From positions 1,922,001 through 1,986,000 of the forward strand of contig NZ_VCNH01000008.1 in the NCBI RefSeq assembly GCF_024355225.1: a stretch of 64,000 nt of DNA, written 5' to 3'. The position numbers were made by a program, and so were the translations under genes. The notes beneath the pieces are model-generated. The model saw only the letters and a list, made by a program, of their open reading frames with translations. It was not told the origin of the DNA and did no database searches. Each line of letters starts with the position of its first letter. The first letter of the stretch is position 1. Of the stretch, positions 1 to 7,185 are shown in pieces. Source of the DNA: Roseovarius sp. M141 (GTDB lineage: Bacteria > Pseudomonadota > Alphaproteobacteria > Rhodobacterales > Rhodobacteraceae).

Positions 1-1397
1 TCGTCCTGCACTGCGTCCGGCTGCGCGGCGGCGTCCCGGTGTGGCGTCTCGGCCTGGGTTGGTTTCTGCGGTGCGGCAGGTTGGGTGTCAGGCAGCGCAT
101 CGGGCAGGGTGGCCTGCGCTGGCGCCTCGGCCTGTGCTGCGTCGGCTGGGCTGTCCGGCTTCTTACGGCTGCGCGAGCGGCGGGGTTTGGGTGTCCCGGT
201 CTTGGCCACATCCACCTCTGCCGGGGCGTCCTGCACATCGCTGGTCGTACCGAGCGGGTTTTCGAGGCGCGGAATATCCCGCTGAATCAGAGCCTCGATC
301 GCGATCATGTTCTTTTCGTCCTTGGGCGAGCAGATCATCATCGCCTTGCCATCGCGCCCGGCGCGACCGGTGCGGCCGATCCGGTGAACGTAATCCTCGG
401 GGTGGGATGGTACGTCGAAGTTGAACACATGGCTGACCGCCGGAACATCCAGCCCGCGTGCGGCGACGTCCGAGGCGACGAGGATGCGCAGATCGCCTGC
501 GCGGAAACCGTCGAGCGTGCGGGTCCGCTGGCTCTGATCCAGGTCGCCGTGGATGGGCGCCGCGTCATAGCCATGCGTTTTGAGCGATTTAGAGACAGTG
601 TCGACATCAATCTTGCGGTTGCAGAACACGATGGCGTTGGTGCATTTGTCACCTTCGCCGTCGATCATCATGCGCAGAACCTTGCGCTTTTCACTGGCCT
701 CGCGGTCACGTCGCGAACCTTTGAACATGACCACACCCTGTTCGATTGTCTCGCTGGCGGTCGCCTGCCGCGCGACCTCTACCCGCTCGGGTGAGCTGAG
801 GAACGTGTTTGTGATTCGCTCGATTTCGGGCGCCATGGTGGCGGAGAAAAACAGCGTCTGGCGGGTGAAGGGCGTCAGGCTGAAGATGCGTTCGATATCG
901 GGGATGAATCCCATGTCCAGCATGCGGTCCGCCTCGTCCACGACCATGATCTGAACGCCGGTCAGCAGCAGCTTGCCGCGTTCGAAATGGTCCAGAAGGC
1001 GGCCGGGCGTGGCGATCAGGACGTCAACGCCCTTGTCGATCAGCTTGTCCTGCTCCTTGAAGCTGACACCGCCGATCAGGAGAGCCTTGGTCAGTTTCAG
1101 GTGCTTGGAGTAAGTGTCGAAATTCTCGGCGACCTGTGCGGCCAATTCGCGCGTCGGGCACAGGACCAGAGAGCGCGGCATGCGCGCGCGGGCGCGTCCG
1201 CGCGCCAGCAGCGATAGCATGGGCAATACGAAACCGGCTGTCTTGCCAGTGCCGGTCTGCGCGATGCCCAGAACGTCACGGCCCTCCAGCGCGGGGGGAA
1301 TCGCCCCCTGCTGAATGGGGGTGGGAACGGTATAGCCCGTCTCTTCGACGGCCTTGAGGACCTTGGGGTTCAGATTCAAATCGGAAAATTTTGTCAT
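1..1397 (-). CDS. DEAD-box ATP-dependent RNA helicase (RhlE-like), 3' end outside window
   Basis: Cytosolic RNA helicase that remodels structured RNA using ATP. The 465 codons inside the window contain the family motifs in order: Q motif (TPIQQ), Walker A (AQTGTGKT), PTRELAAQ, TPGRLLDH, the Walker B/DEAD box (VVDEADRMLD), the SAT motif and motif VI (HRIGRTGRAGR). After about residue 390 a Lys/Arg-rich stretch and then an Ala/Pro/Gln-rich low-complexity tail begin, as in RhlE proteins, where the tail contacts RNA or partners. The ATG at 1397 fits the conserved N terminus MTKFSDLNL. The stop codon lies beyond the left edge, so the true length is unknown. RhlE fits better than DbpA or CsdA, judged only by motif order and tail type. 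Confidence 0.93.
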   Translation of the reverse strand, partial: MTKFSDLNLNPKVLKAVEETGYTVPTPIQQGAIPPALEGRDVLGIAQTGTGKTAGFVLPMLSLLARGRARARMPRSLVLCPTRELAAQVAENFDTYSKHLKLTKALLIGGVSFKEQDKLIDKGVDVLIATPGRLLDHFERGKLLLTGVQIMVVDEADRMLDMGFIPDIERIFSLTPFTRQTLFFSATMAPEIERITNTFLSSPERVEVARQATASETIEQGVVMFKGSRRDREASEKRKVLRMMIDGEGDKCTNAIVFCNRKIDVDTVSKSLKTHGYDAAPIHGDLDQSQRTRTLDGFRAGDLRILVASDVAARGLDVPAVSHVFNFDVPSHPEDYVHRIGRTGRAGRDGKAMMICSPKDEKNMIAIEALIQRDIPRLENPLGTTSDVQDAPAEVDVAKTGTPKPRRSRSRKKPDSPADAAQAEAPAQATLPDALPDTQPAAPQKPTQAETPHRDAAAQPDAVQD

Positions 1398-1412
1398 GTG
1401 TATCCGTGGTTT

Positions 1413-1596
1413 ACGGACACAACTTGGCCCGTACGTCTGATTGGGTCCGGGTCCGTACGACCCTGCGGTTCTCCGCATGCGGGGACCTCTGAGCCGCATT
1501 TACATCAGTTCAGGGGGTTTGGTCAATCAGATGGGTTAAAAGACGGTCAAAACCAGCCGTTTGGAGGGTATGTCACCTTGACGGACACAATTTGGC
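1413..1596. repeat. pair of 16-base direct repeats upstream of the helicase gene
   Basis: The sequence ACGGACACAAYTTGGC occurs at 1413-1428 and again at 1581-1596, same orientation, one mismatch. A 10-base perfect palindrome (CCGCATGCGG) lies between them at 1475-1484. The stretch 1398-1605 holds no gene and is the promoter side of the helicase gene, so these may be regulatory or the scar of a small duplication. Function unknown. Confidence 0.5.
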
Positions 1597-1605
1597 GCGC
1601 GTGGA

Positions 1606-2550
1606 TTAGCCATGGGATGGAAAGTGACGTGCGCGTTTGGCATCCAGATCCAGATCAATCCGGTGCAGCAACCCGTGCGCCTCCAGCCGGGTGCGCAGGG
1701 CGGGGGTGGCGGTACAGACCTCGTCATAGAAGGCGCGCAGCGCGTCCTCGCCGCCATCGGCCTCGATCGCGTTGAACAGGGCATTCATCGTCATCGGCAG
1801 GCTGGGCGCGCCCTTCAGCCCCTCGCGGTAGGATCCGCTTTGCAGCCGATAGCGGTAGGCGCGCTGCCATGCCTGCCAGCTGGGGGCGTGGAAATGGCAC
1901 AGGAGGGTCTGGGTCAGCTCATCCTTGTTGGCAATTTTTCCCTGCTCGTCAAAGGCATTGTGGATGCGCAGGCTCAGTGCCTCTTGCCCGGTGCGCACGA
2001 AAATCTTGCCCGCGACATGGCTGAGAAACCCGCCGTTCAGCAGTGCGCCGTAGGTGGGATAGATTTCCTCGGTCTGCGCGTTGCGACGGGACTGGCGCAG
2101 ATGGCAGGCCTTGAACCATGTCGCGCCCACGTCATCGGGGGGGGGCGCCAATGCCTCGACTGGACGCACGCGGGCGGTGCGGGCGCTGGCGGGCAGGGCG
2201 CCCAGCTGATCGCTGAGCGGGGAGGAGGGGCTGAGGAATTCGTCAACGTCGATATGGGCCAGCCAATCCACCCCGGGCCTGCGGCGATAGGCGCGGGTGG
2301 CGTTTACGGTCTGGCGCGCCTGATGCGCCTCGGGGCGTTTGCGCCGTTCGGTCCAATAGGCGTCGTCCGTCACCGTGACGGTGCAGCGCGGATGGGCGGC
2401 AAGGGTGCGGCGGGCGGGCGGGCAATCTTCATCCAGAAAGATGTGAATGCGGTGTGCGCCGATATCCAGATGATGCGCGGCAAAGTTCAGGATGGCTTCC
2501 GCTGGCGCCTTGATGGTGGAGACGAGGCCCCAGGTGGTCGCGTGTTGCAT
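1606..2550 (-). CDS. glycosyltransferase family 2-like protein
   Basis: Predicted soluble glycosyltransferase of 314 residues, of the GT2-like type common in alphaproteobacteria. An N-terminal segment (STIKAPAEAILNF, near residue 11) begins the nucleotide-sugar fold, and a DxD-type metal/nucleotide site is visible at residues 101-103 in HIDVDEF. No membrane helix or signal peptide is seen. The ATG at 2550 begins the domain; the frame continues upstream, but that part is Arg-rich and looks non-coding. The gene stands alone between the helicase promoter region and bolA, so neighbours say nothing about the acceptor. Donor and acceptor unknown. Confidence 0.75.
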   Translation of the reverse strand: MQHATTWGLVSTIKAPAEAILNFAAHHLDIGAHRIHIFLDEDCPPARRTLAAHPRCTVTVTDDAYWTERRKRPEAHQARQTVNATRAYRRRPGVDWLAHIDVDEFLSPSSPLSDQLGALPASARTARVRPVEALAPPPDDVGATWFKACHLRQSRRNAQTEEIYPTYGALLNGGFLSHVAGKIFVRTGQEALSLRIHNAFDEQGKIANKDELTQTLLCHFHAPSWQAWQRAYRYRLQSGSYREGLKGAPSLPMTMNALFNAIEADGGEDALRAFYDEVCTATPALRTRLEAHGLLHRIDLDLDAKRARHFPSHG

Positions 2551-2844
2551 GTCGCCCGCCAAATTCGGTTGCCTGCGCACCATGGCGTGCGGCGGGAACA
2601 GGTGCAAGCGGAGGCAGTTGATGCGTCGGCGGCGCAAGCCTTTGATCAGGTGGTCCTTGTCCGGGCATCGCAGCACTGGCGACAGCCCCAAATTGCAGCG
2701 CGACCTGCTGGGCGAGGTGCTGAATCGGGGTGACGATCTGTAGCGCACTTGCAGGAACTGTTGGTGCGCTTTGGGGCGGGGGCATCTTGCACTTGGCCCG
2801 GCGGGGCTCTACATCGATATAAACCGCTGTACAGGAGGGCATAG

Positions 2845-3081
2845 ATGGCCATTCTCGCAACCGATATCGAGGCGATGATCCGTGAGGCGTTTCCCGATGC
2901 CCGCGTAAGCGTGCAGGGAAACGACGGCGCGCATTTCGCCGCCGAGGTGATTGATCCGTCTTTCAAGGGCATGAACCGCGTTCAGCAACAGCGCGCCGTC
3001 TATGCCGCGCTGAAAGGCAAGATGGACGGACCTGCGGGCGAGTTGCACGCGCTGGCGCTGACAACCCGCGCCCCCGACTGA
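2845..3081 (+). CDS. BolA family protein
   Basis: Small cytosolic protein (78 residues) of the BolA/IbaG class, which partners monothiol glutaredoxins in iron-sulfur cluster trafficking and iron sensing. The typical fold is visible: N-terminal helix (IEAMIREAFPDA), a beta hairpin with the HFAAEVID segment, then the signature helix FKGMNRVQQQRAVYAALKG. The monothiol glutaredoxin gene follows 115 bases downstream in the same direction, a very common pairing that supports the role. AGGAGG at 2834-2839 precedes the ATG. Confidence 0.92.
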   Translation: MAILATDIEAMIREAFPDARVSVQGNDGAHFAAEVIDPSFKGMNRVQQQRAVYAALKGKMDGPAGELHALALTTRAPD

Positions 3082-3196
3082 GCAGCAGGCGGCGCGGCGC
3101 CTTGGGCTGAAACCCCACTCGGCGCGTTTTCCGATTGTGGCCCGCGCCGAGCTGTACGAATCTGGCCCCAAGGCCGCAGAAATGATGAGGACAAAC

Positions 3197-3559
3197 ATGA
3201 CCGACGCGAAGACACGTATAGAAGACACCGTCAAAGCCAAGGACGTGGTCCTGTTCATGAAGGGCACCAAGGAGATGCCGCAATGCGGGTTCTCCAGCCG
3301 CGTGGCAGGGGTGCTGAATTTCATGGGCATCGACTATAGCGACGTAAACGTGCTGGAAGACGAGGGTATCCGTCAGGGGATCAAGGATTATTCCGACTGG
3401 CCCACCATCCCGCAGCTTTATGTCAAGGGCGAGTTCGTCGGCGGTTGCGACATCATCACCGAGATGACCCTGTCGGGCGAGCTGGACACGCTGCTGGAGA
3501 AAAGCGGCGTCAGCTATGACAAGGCTGCGGCGGACAAGATCCGCGAAGCCAACGCGTAA
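3197..3559 (+). CDS. grxD: monothiol glutaredoxin, Grx4/GrxD type
   Basis: 120-residue monothiol glutaredoxin that binds a bridging [2Fe-2S] cluster with glutathione and a BolA partner. The CGFS active site is at residues 30-33 (MPQCGFSSRV); WPTIPQLYVKGEFVGGCDI contains the TIP loop and the GG glutathione-binding segment. I chose the ATG at 3197, preceded by GATGAGG, rather than the upstream ATG at 3137, because family members begin with a short helix just like TDAKTRIED. Forms a functional pair with bolA upstream. Confidence 0.95.
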   Translation: MTDAKTRIEDTVKAKDVVLFMKGTKEMPQCGFSSRVAGVLNFMGIDYSDVNVLEDEGIRQGIKDYSDWPTIPQLYVKGEFVGGCDIITEMTLSGELDTLLEKSGVSYDKAAADKIREANA

Positions 3560-3635
3560 CGCAGTACCCGTCGCGGCGGCGGCATTTGGGTATTTTTACC
3601 AAGAAAAAACAGGGCGCGTCGCGATAGTGGCGCGT

Positions 3636-4301
3636 CTATTTCTTTTTCGCGACATCTGCCAGCGTTGTGTCCAGCTCACCATAGCCGGTAAAGCGATACT
3701 CGTAATCGAGGTCGAGGCGGCGCGCGCACTCCTCGGCCTTGGCGCGCAGGGCCGCATCGTCGGTCTGCGCCTGATAGACCAGTTTGGTATAGTTTCCGAA
3801 GATCATGTCGCGCAGCTGTGGATGTCGGTCCAGGCCCATCGGTTTCCAGACGAAGGCGTCGAACTGTCGGACCAGGAAATCGGTAAGATAGAACGCCGTG
3901 ATCTCATCATCATGCTGTGCGAAGGTGTCGTTGCCCTCATAGAAGCTATAGCAATGGGGCCCCTGTATCATTTCCACCCCCAGCGCATCGCATCTGGCGC
4001 GCAGCAGGCCGCCGGTGCCGCAATCGGCGTAGGCGACAAAGATACGTTGAAAGCTTGCCGCGTGTTTTTTCACCGTATCCTCGACCGCGTCTGCGATCCT
4101 GTCGGGATATAGGTGAAGATTGGCGGGCAAGCATACCAGTGTCATATGATCCCACCCATTGAGCCGGATCAGCGCGAGGATTTCGCGCGCCAATGCGCCG
4201 CAGGCAATCAGCAGGACACGGCCTGCGTCGTTGACTGGTGCGGACATGCCGACCTCGGTCAGGATCTTGTCAGAGGGCAGGTCTGGGAGCAGGTCGGTCA
4301 T
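3636..4301 (-). CDS. DUF1638 domain protein, associated with corrinoid methyltransferase genes
   Basis: 221-residue soluble protein matching the DUF1638 family by its landmarks: VLLIACGALAREILAL near residue 29, LPANLHLYPDRIADAV, VAYADCGTGG, and GPHCYSFYEG. Conserved Cys and His residues in these segments suggest metal or cofactor binding, but the function is unknown. It lies 135 bases downstream of the corrinoid-protein gene on the same strand. From memory, DUF1638 genes recur beside corrinoid methyltransferases, so a role in maturation or reactivation of the split methionine synthase is a reasonable inference. Met19 is an alternative start. Confidence 0.8.
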   Translation of the reverse strand: MTDLLPDLPSDKILTEVGMSAPVNDAGRVLLIACGALAREILALIRLNGWDHMTLVCLPANLHLYPDRIADAVEDTVKKHAASFQRIFVAYADCGTGGLLRARCDALGVEMIQGPHCYSFYEGNDTFAQHDDEITAFYLTDFLVRQFDAFVWKPMGLDRHPQLRDMIFGNYTKLVYQAQTDDAALRAKAEECARRLDLDYEYRFTGYGELDTTLADVAKKK

Positions 4302-4436
4302 GGGCCAATTGTGCCAATCTGTTCGGTTGCCCCAGTGTACACGTATGAGGCGTCGCAGGCGAGGGTCGGGTCCGATGTGAAAACGGGGCCACTGTCGGCC
4401 CCGTTGGTATCAAGTTCGTTTGCCGTCGGGGCGGCC

Positions 4437-5141
4437 TCAGGCTGTTGCGCCCTGATTGTGCTTGCGCCCGACAAATTCCTTGGCGGTTTCCACCGCGACG
4501 GCGGCGTCGCGGCAATAGGCGTCTGCGCCGATGGCCTTGCCAAATTCCTCGTTCAGGGGGGCGCCGCCGACCAGCACGATATAGTCGTCGCGAATGCCCT
4601 GTTCGATCATCGTGTCGATCACGACCTTCATATAGGGCATCGTCGTGGTCAGCAGGGCGGACATGCCGAGGATGTCGGGGGTTTCGGTTTCGATCGCCTC
4701 AAGGTATTTCTCGACGGAATTGTTGATGCCCAGATCGACGACCTCGAAACCGGCGCCTTCCATCATCATCCCCACCAGATTCTTGCCGATGTCGTGAATG
4801 TCGCCCTTGACCGTGCCGATCACCATCTTGCCCACGCGGGGCGCGCCGGTTTCAGCCAAAAGCGGCTTGAGGATAAACATTCCACCCTTCATCGCGTTGG
4901 CAGCCAGCAGCACCTCGGGAACGAAAAGGATGCCGTCGCGGAAATCCTTGCCGACGATGGTCATGCCGCCGACCAGCGCCTTGGTCAAGATGTCATAGGG
5001 AACCCAGCCGCGGCTGAGCAGGATATTGACGGCTTCCATGATCTCGTCTCTGAGACCATCGTAAAGATCGTCAAACATCTGCTGAACCAGCTCGTCATCG
5101 TCCAATTCGGACAGGATGATGTCGTCTTGGTCGTCGGACAT
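4437..5141 (-). CDS. corrinoid (B12-binding) protein, component of a split methionine synthase
   Basis: 234 residues with the two-part architecture of MetH/MtbC corrinoid proteins: an N-terminal helical cap (about 10-95) and a Rossmann-like B12 domain. The cobalt-ligating signature DxHxxG is at residues 114-119 (GDIHDIGKNL), followed by SALLTTTMPYMK and the GG loop LVGGAPLNEEFG. Such proteins carry the methyl group between methyl donor and acceptor proteins. The homocysteine-binding partner is encoded upstream at 5580-6590, as in the split MetH of Phaeobacter and relatives. The methyltetrahydrofolate and reactivation parts are not in this window. A GGGGG run about 8 bases before the ATG may act as ribosome binding site. 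A structured leader precedes it. Confidence 0.9.
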   Translation of the reverse strand: MSDDQDDIILSELDDDELVQQMFDDLYDGLRDEIMEAVNILLSRGWVPYDILTKALVGGMTIVGKDFRDGILFVPEVLLAANAMKGGMFILKPLLAETGAPRVGKMVIGTVKGDIHDIGKNLVGMMMEGAGFEVVDLGINNSVEKYLEAIETETPDILGMSALLTTTMPYMKVVIDTMIEQGIRDDYIVLVGGAPLNEEFGKAIGADAYCRDAAVAVETAKEFVGRKHNQGATA

Positions 5142-5579
5142 GGTGCAAACCCCCGGTGTAGCAAGGCCGTGTGGCCCGCATTGTTTCCTGCTTCACACAT
5201 CGCCAATTCGCGGCCTTGGCACTAGGCGAATTGCGACACTGATCGCATCTGAACCGACTTACACCGTGTCAATCCGCGCGGGAAGGGTCGAAATATGCAT
5301 GTTGATTATGGTGTTCTTGCATGTGTTCCGCTTGCGTTCTGAATGCTCCCGCTTGGCCCAGCACCAGACATTTCCCTTCGGGATGGGGCGCGTAGGAATG
5401 TAACCGACCGGTTGGGGGGCTGGAAAAGCGGTATGAGGCCGATGGTTGGGCCTCGCTGGAGATGGCGCCGCTATGGAGATGCGCGCAAATCTGCCCGATC
5501 TGCGCTGCGATTTGTTCCGGCCGCCCGCGATGGCAGGCGACCGGCGTCATTGCTTCAGGTTGGGTCGCTCAGAGGTTGC
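5142..5579. other. 438-base non-coding stretch between the split methionine synthase genes
   Basis: No convincing gene. Frames open here lack coding character. On the minus strand a TTGACA hexamer (5272-5267) could be a -35 element for the corrinoid gene; a -10 17 bases later is poor (GATGCG), but the implied start point (about 5237) falls directly before the inverted-repeat/pseudoknot element at 5162-5233. A 6-bp hairpin (GAGGCC/GGCCTC, near 5436-5455) lies further upstream, without a T-run. Confidence 0.5.
5162..5233 (-). promoter_or_regulatory. candidate H-type pseudoknot in the leader of the corrinoid-protein mRNA
   Basis: On the minus strand CAATTCGC (5233-5226) pairs perfectly with GCGAATTG (5211-5204). 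The last seven bases of the 14-base loop, CAAGGCC (5218-5212), pair perfectly with GGCCTTG at 5168-5162. This gives S1 = 8 bp, L1 = 7 nt, no bases between S2 and S1, and a 35-nt third loop that can itself close with GTGTG/CACAC. The element ends 20 bases before the start codon, next to the GGGGG ribosome-binding region. The topology is that of small riboswitches such as SAM-II or preQ1, but I do not recognise either consensus. Regulatory function is inference. Confidence 0.45.
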
Positions 5580-6590
5580 TTAGCTGCCCCGGCGGCGTGT
5601 GCGGCGCGGGGCAGGGACGTTTTCGCCGGTTCCATCGATAGTCGACGAAAACGCGCCCAGCGTTTCGGTGATCTGGTCCAATGTCGGGCGCGGGCCGCGC
5701 GGTTGGGTTTCCAGCGCCTCGCGCATTTTCGCCAGATGCTCGGGCATGGTGCCGCAGCAGCCACCGATGATCGTTGCACCGGAATCGCGGGCGAGGCAGG
5801 CGTATTCTGCCATCAACTGGGGGGTGCCGTCATAATGGATGTGTCCATCGACGAATTTCGGGATGCCAGCGTTGCCCTTTGCCACGATGGGCCGCTCGGT
5901 GCCCTGGGCGACAAAGCCGAGGATGGTGCGCAGCAGATCAGACGCGCCGACGCCGCAATTGGCGCCGTAGGCCAGTGGCTTGTTGTCCAGCGTTTCGACC
6001 ATGTCCGCCATGCCGGATGAGGTCATACCCATCATCGTGCGTCCGGCGGTATCAAAGCTCATCGTGCCGACCCAAGGCATGCCCGCGAGCAAAAACGCCT
6101 CGGCTGCGGCCTTGTATTCCTCGGGGGCGGAGATGGTTTCGAGCCACAGAACGTCTGCGCCGCCCTCTTTCAGGCCCTCGGCCTGCTCATGGAACATTTC
6201 AACTGCCAATTCGTGGGTCAACGTGCCCATCGGTGCCATGATGTCACCCGTCGGCCCGACCGATCCGGCGACGATCACCGGGCGATCATAGCGGTCGGCG
6301 ACCTCGCGCCCGATTTCGGCGGATATGCGCGACAACTCGCGCGCGCGTTTCTGCGCGCCATGCAGTTTCAGGCGCGATGCGTTGCCGCCGAAGCTGTTGG
6401 TCAGAAACAGGTCACTGCCCGCATCGACGGCCATCTTGTACAGCTTGGTGATCCGGTCGGGGTGCTTTTCGTTCCAGAATTCGGGCGCATCGCCCGATTC
6501 CAGCCCCATGTTGAACAGGTTGGTGCCGGTGGCGCCATCGGCGAGGATCCAGTCACGCTGCGACATCATCCGGGAAAGTGCGTTGCTCAT
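5580..6590 (-). CDS. homocysteine S-methyltransferase module (split MetH / betaine-homocysteine methyltransferase-like)
   Basis: 336-residue TIM-barrel protein of the Pfam S-methyltransferase family. It corresponds to the N-terminal homocysteine-binding module of MetH. The zinc ligands are all visible: Cys212 in GANCG and Cys278-Cys279 in GGCCG; ADGATGTNL near residue 17 opens the barrel. A Pro/Arg tail follows the domain. It should transfer the methyl group from the corrinoid protein encoded at 4437-5141 to zinc-bound homocysteine, giving methionine. The ATG at 6590, preceded by GGATG, starts the family's usual N terminus; an in-frame TTG at 6602 is less likely. A free-standing betaine-dependent enzyme is possible, but the adjacent corrinoid gene argues for the split methionine synthase. 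Confidence 0.88.
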   Translation of the reverse strand: MSNALSRMMSQRDWILADGATGTNLFNMGLESGDAPEFWNEKHPDRITKLYKMAVDAGSDLFLTNSFGGNASRLKLHGAQKRARELSRISAEIGREVADRYDRPVIVAGSVGPTGDIMAPMGTLTHELAVEMFHEQAEGLKEGGADVLWLETISAPEEYKAAAEAFLLAGMPWVGTMSFDTAGRTMMGMTSSGMADMVETLDNKPLAYGANCGVGASDLLRTILGFVAQGTERPIVAKGNAGIPKFVDGHIHYDGTPQLMAEYACLARDSGATIIGGCCGTMPEHLAKMREALETQPRGPRPTLDQITETLGAFSSTIDGTGENVPAPRRTRRRGS

Positions 6591-6635
6591 CAAATCATCC
6601 AAATCGGGTTTTTTGCGATTGTGTCACGCCGGGCG

Positions 6636-6679
6636 GCGCGCCGCAAATCCATAACACGCGGTATGGGGCGGCGGCGCGC
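6636..6679. repeat. GC-rich inverted repeat between the ATPase zeta and homocysteine methyltransferase genes
   Basis: GCGCGCCGC (6636-6644) pairs perfectly with GCGGCGCGC (6671-6679). The enclosed bases can add a CCATA/TATGG inner stem. It sits between two minus-strand genes, about 46 bases before the start of the methyltransferase gene. No T-run follows, so it is not a typical intrinsic terminator; a structured leader or a Rho-type end are options. Confidence 0.5.
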
Positions 6680-6700
6680 TGATTTGCCGGTTTTATGGTA

Positions 6701-7015
6701 TCAGTTTTCTGCGACCAGCTGTGCCTTGGCGGCGGCCATCAGTTCGGCCCGTTTGGCGCGGATGGTGTCGGGATCGGCCTTGTCGCCCAGATCGCCTGCA
6801 ACCTTGCGGATGACGTCTTCGAACCCTGCCTCTTCGAAATCGGCCTTGATGACTTCGCGCGCATAGGCGTCGGCGTCGTCGCCGGTCTTGCCCAACAGAT
6901 CGGCGGCCCACAGACCCAGCAGCTTGTTGCAGCGCGCCTCGGCCTTGAATTTCATTTCCTCGTCATGGGCATACTTATTCTCAAAGGCGGCTTCGCGGTC
7001 CTTGAAAGTGTTCAT
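6701..7015 (-). CDS. F1-ATPase inhibitor zeta subunit (DUF1476 protein)
   Basis: 104-residue soluble four-helix protein. DUF1476 is the zeta subunit of alphaproteobacterial ATP synthase; its N terminus inserts into the F1 head and blocks ATP hydrolysis. The N terminus NTFKDREAAFENKYAHDEE is the classical inhibitory region, followed by FKAEARCNKLLGLWAA. I chose the ATG at 7015 because it begins exactly there; upstream in-frame codons are not conserved in character. The gene is divergent from purC and lies upstream of the methionine synthase genes, with no ATP synthase genes nearby. Confidence 0.92.
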   Translation of the reverse strand: MNTFKDREAAFENKYAHDEEMKFKAEARCNKLLGLWAADLLGKTGDDADAYAREVIKADFEEAGFEDVIRKVAGDLGDKADPDTIRAKRAELMAAAKAQLVAEN

Positions 7016-7069
7016 CTGTTCGGTTCCCTCGCTGGGTTGTGTGCAATATGTGCGTAGCCCAGATATGGC

Positions 7070-7121
7070 GCCCCGGGCCTGCAACCGCAAGGCCCGCAGC
7101 ATGCTTGCGGCAGGGCGGGGC
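7070..7121. repeat. long imperfect hairpin in the zeta/purC divergent region
   Basis: Nested complementary blocks GCCCCG (7070-7075)/CGGGGC (7116-7121), CCTG (7078-7081)/CAGG (7111-7114) and CCGCAAG (7085-7091)/CTTGCGG (7104-7110) make a 17-bp interrupted stem with a 12-base loop. It lies 64 bases before purC and 54 bases before the zeta gene on the other strand. It could be a leader structure of either transcript. Confidence 0.5.
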
Positions 7122-7185
7122 ATGATCTAAACACGCGATATCGCAGTTTGGGGCCGACTCCCCCATAGGCAAGGACAGGTTTATC

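Noticed and set aside
39..794. Open plus-strand frame of 251 codons
   Set aside because: Lies antisense to the DEAD-box helicase, whose frame shows all helicase motifs; the plus frame has no family resemblance.
1612..2733. Open plus-strand frame of 373 codons
   Set aside because: Antisense of the glycosyltransferase gene; Gly/Ala/Gln-rich composition typical of a GC-rich shadow frame.
4113..5225. Open plus-strand frame of 370 codons
   Set aside because: Antisense of the corrinoid gene and its leader; the minus strand carries the DxHxxG motif.
5269..5550. Minus-strand frame of 93 codons between the methionine synthase genes
   Set aside because: No ribosome binding site, unusual composition (many His/Ser/Pro), no family resemblance.
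5142..5579. Cobalamin, SAM-II or SAH riboswitch of known type
   Set aside because: The conserved B12-box, SAM-II core (AUUUAA and GCUAAAAAGG-like strings) or SAH core were not found; kept only as an unclassified pseudoknot candidate.
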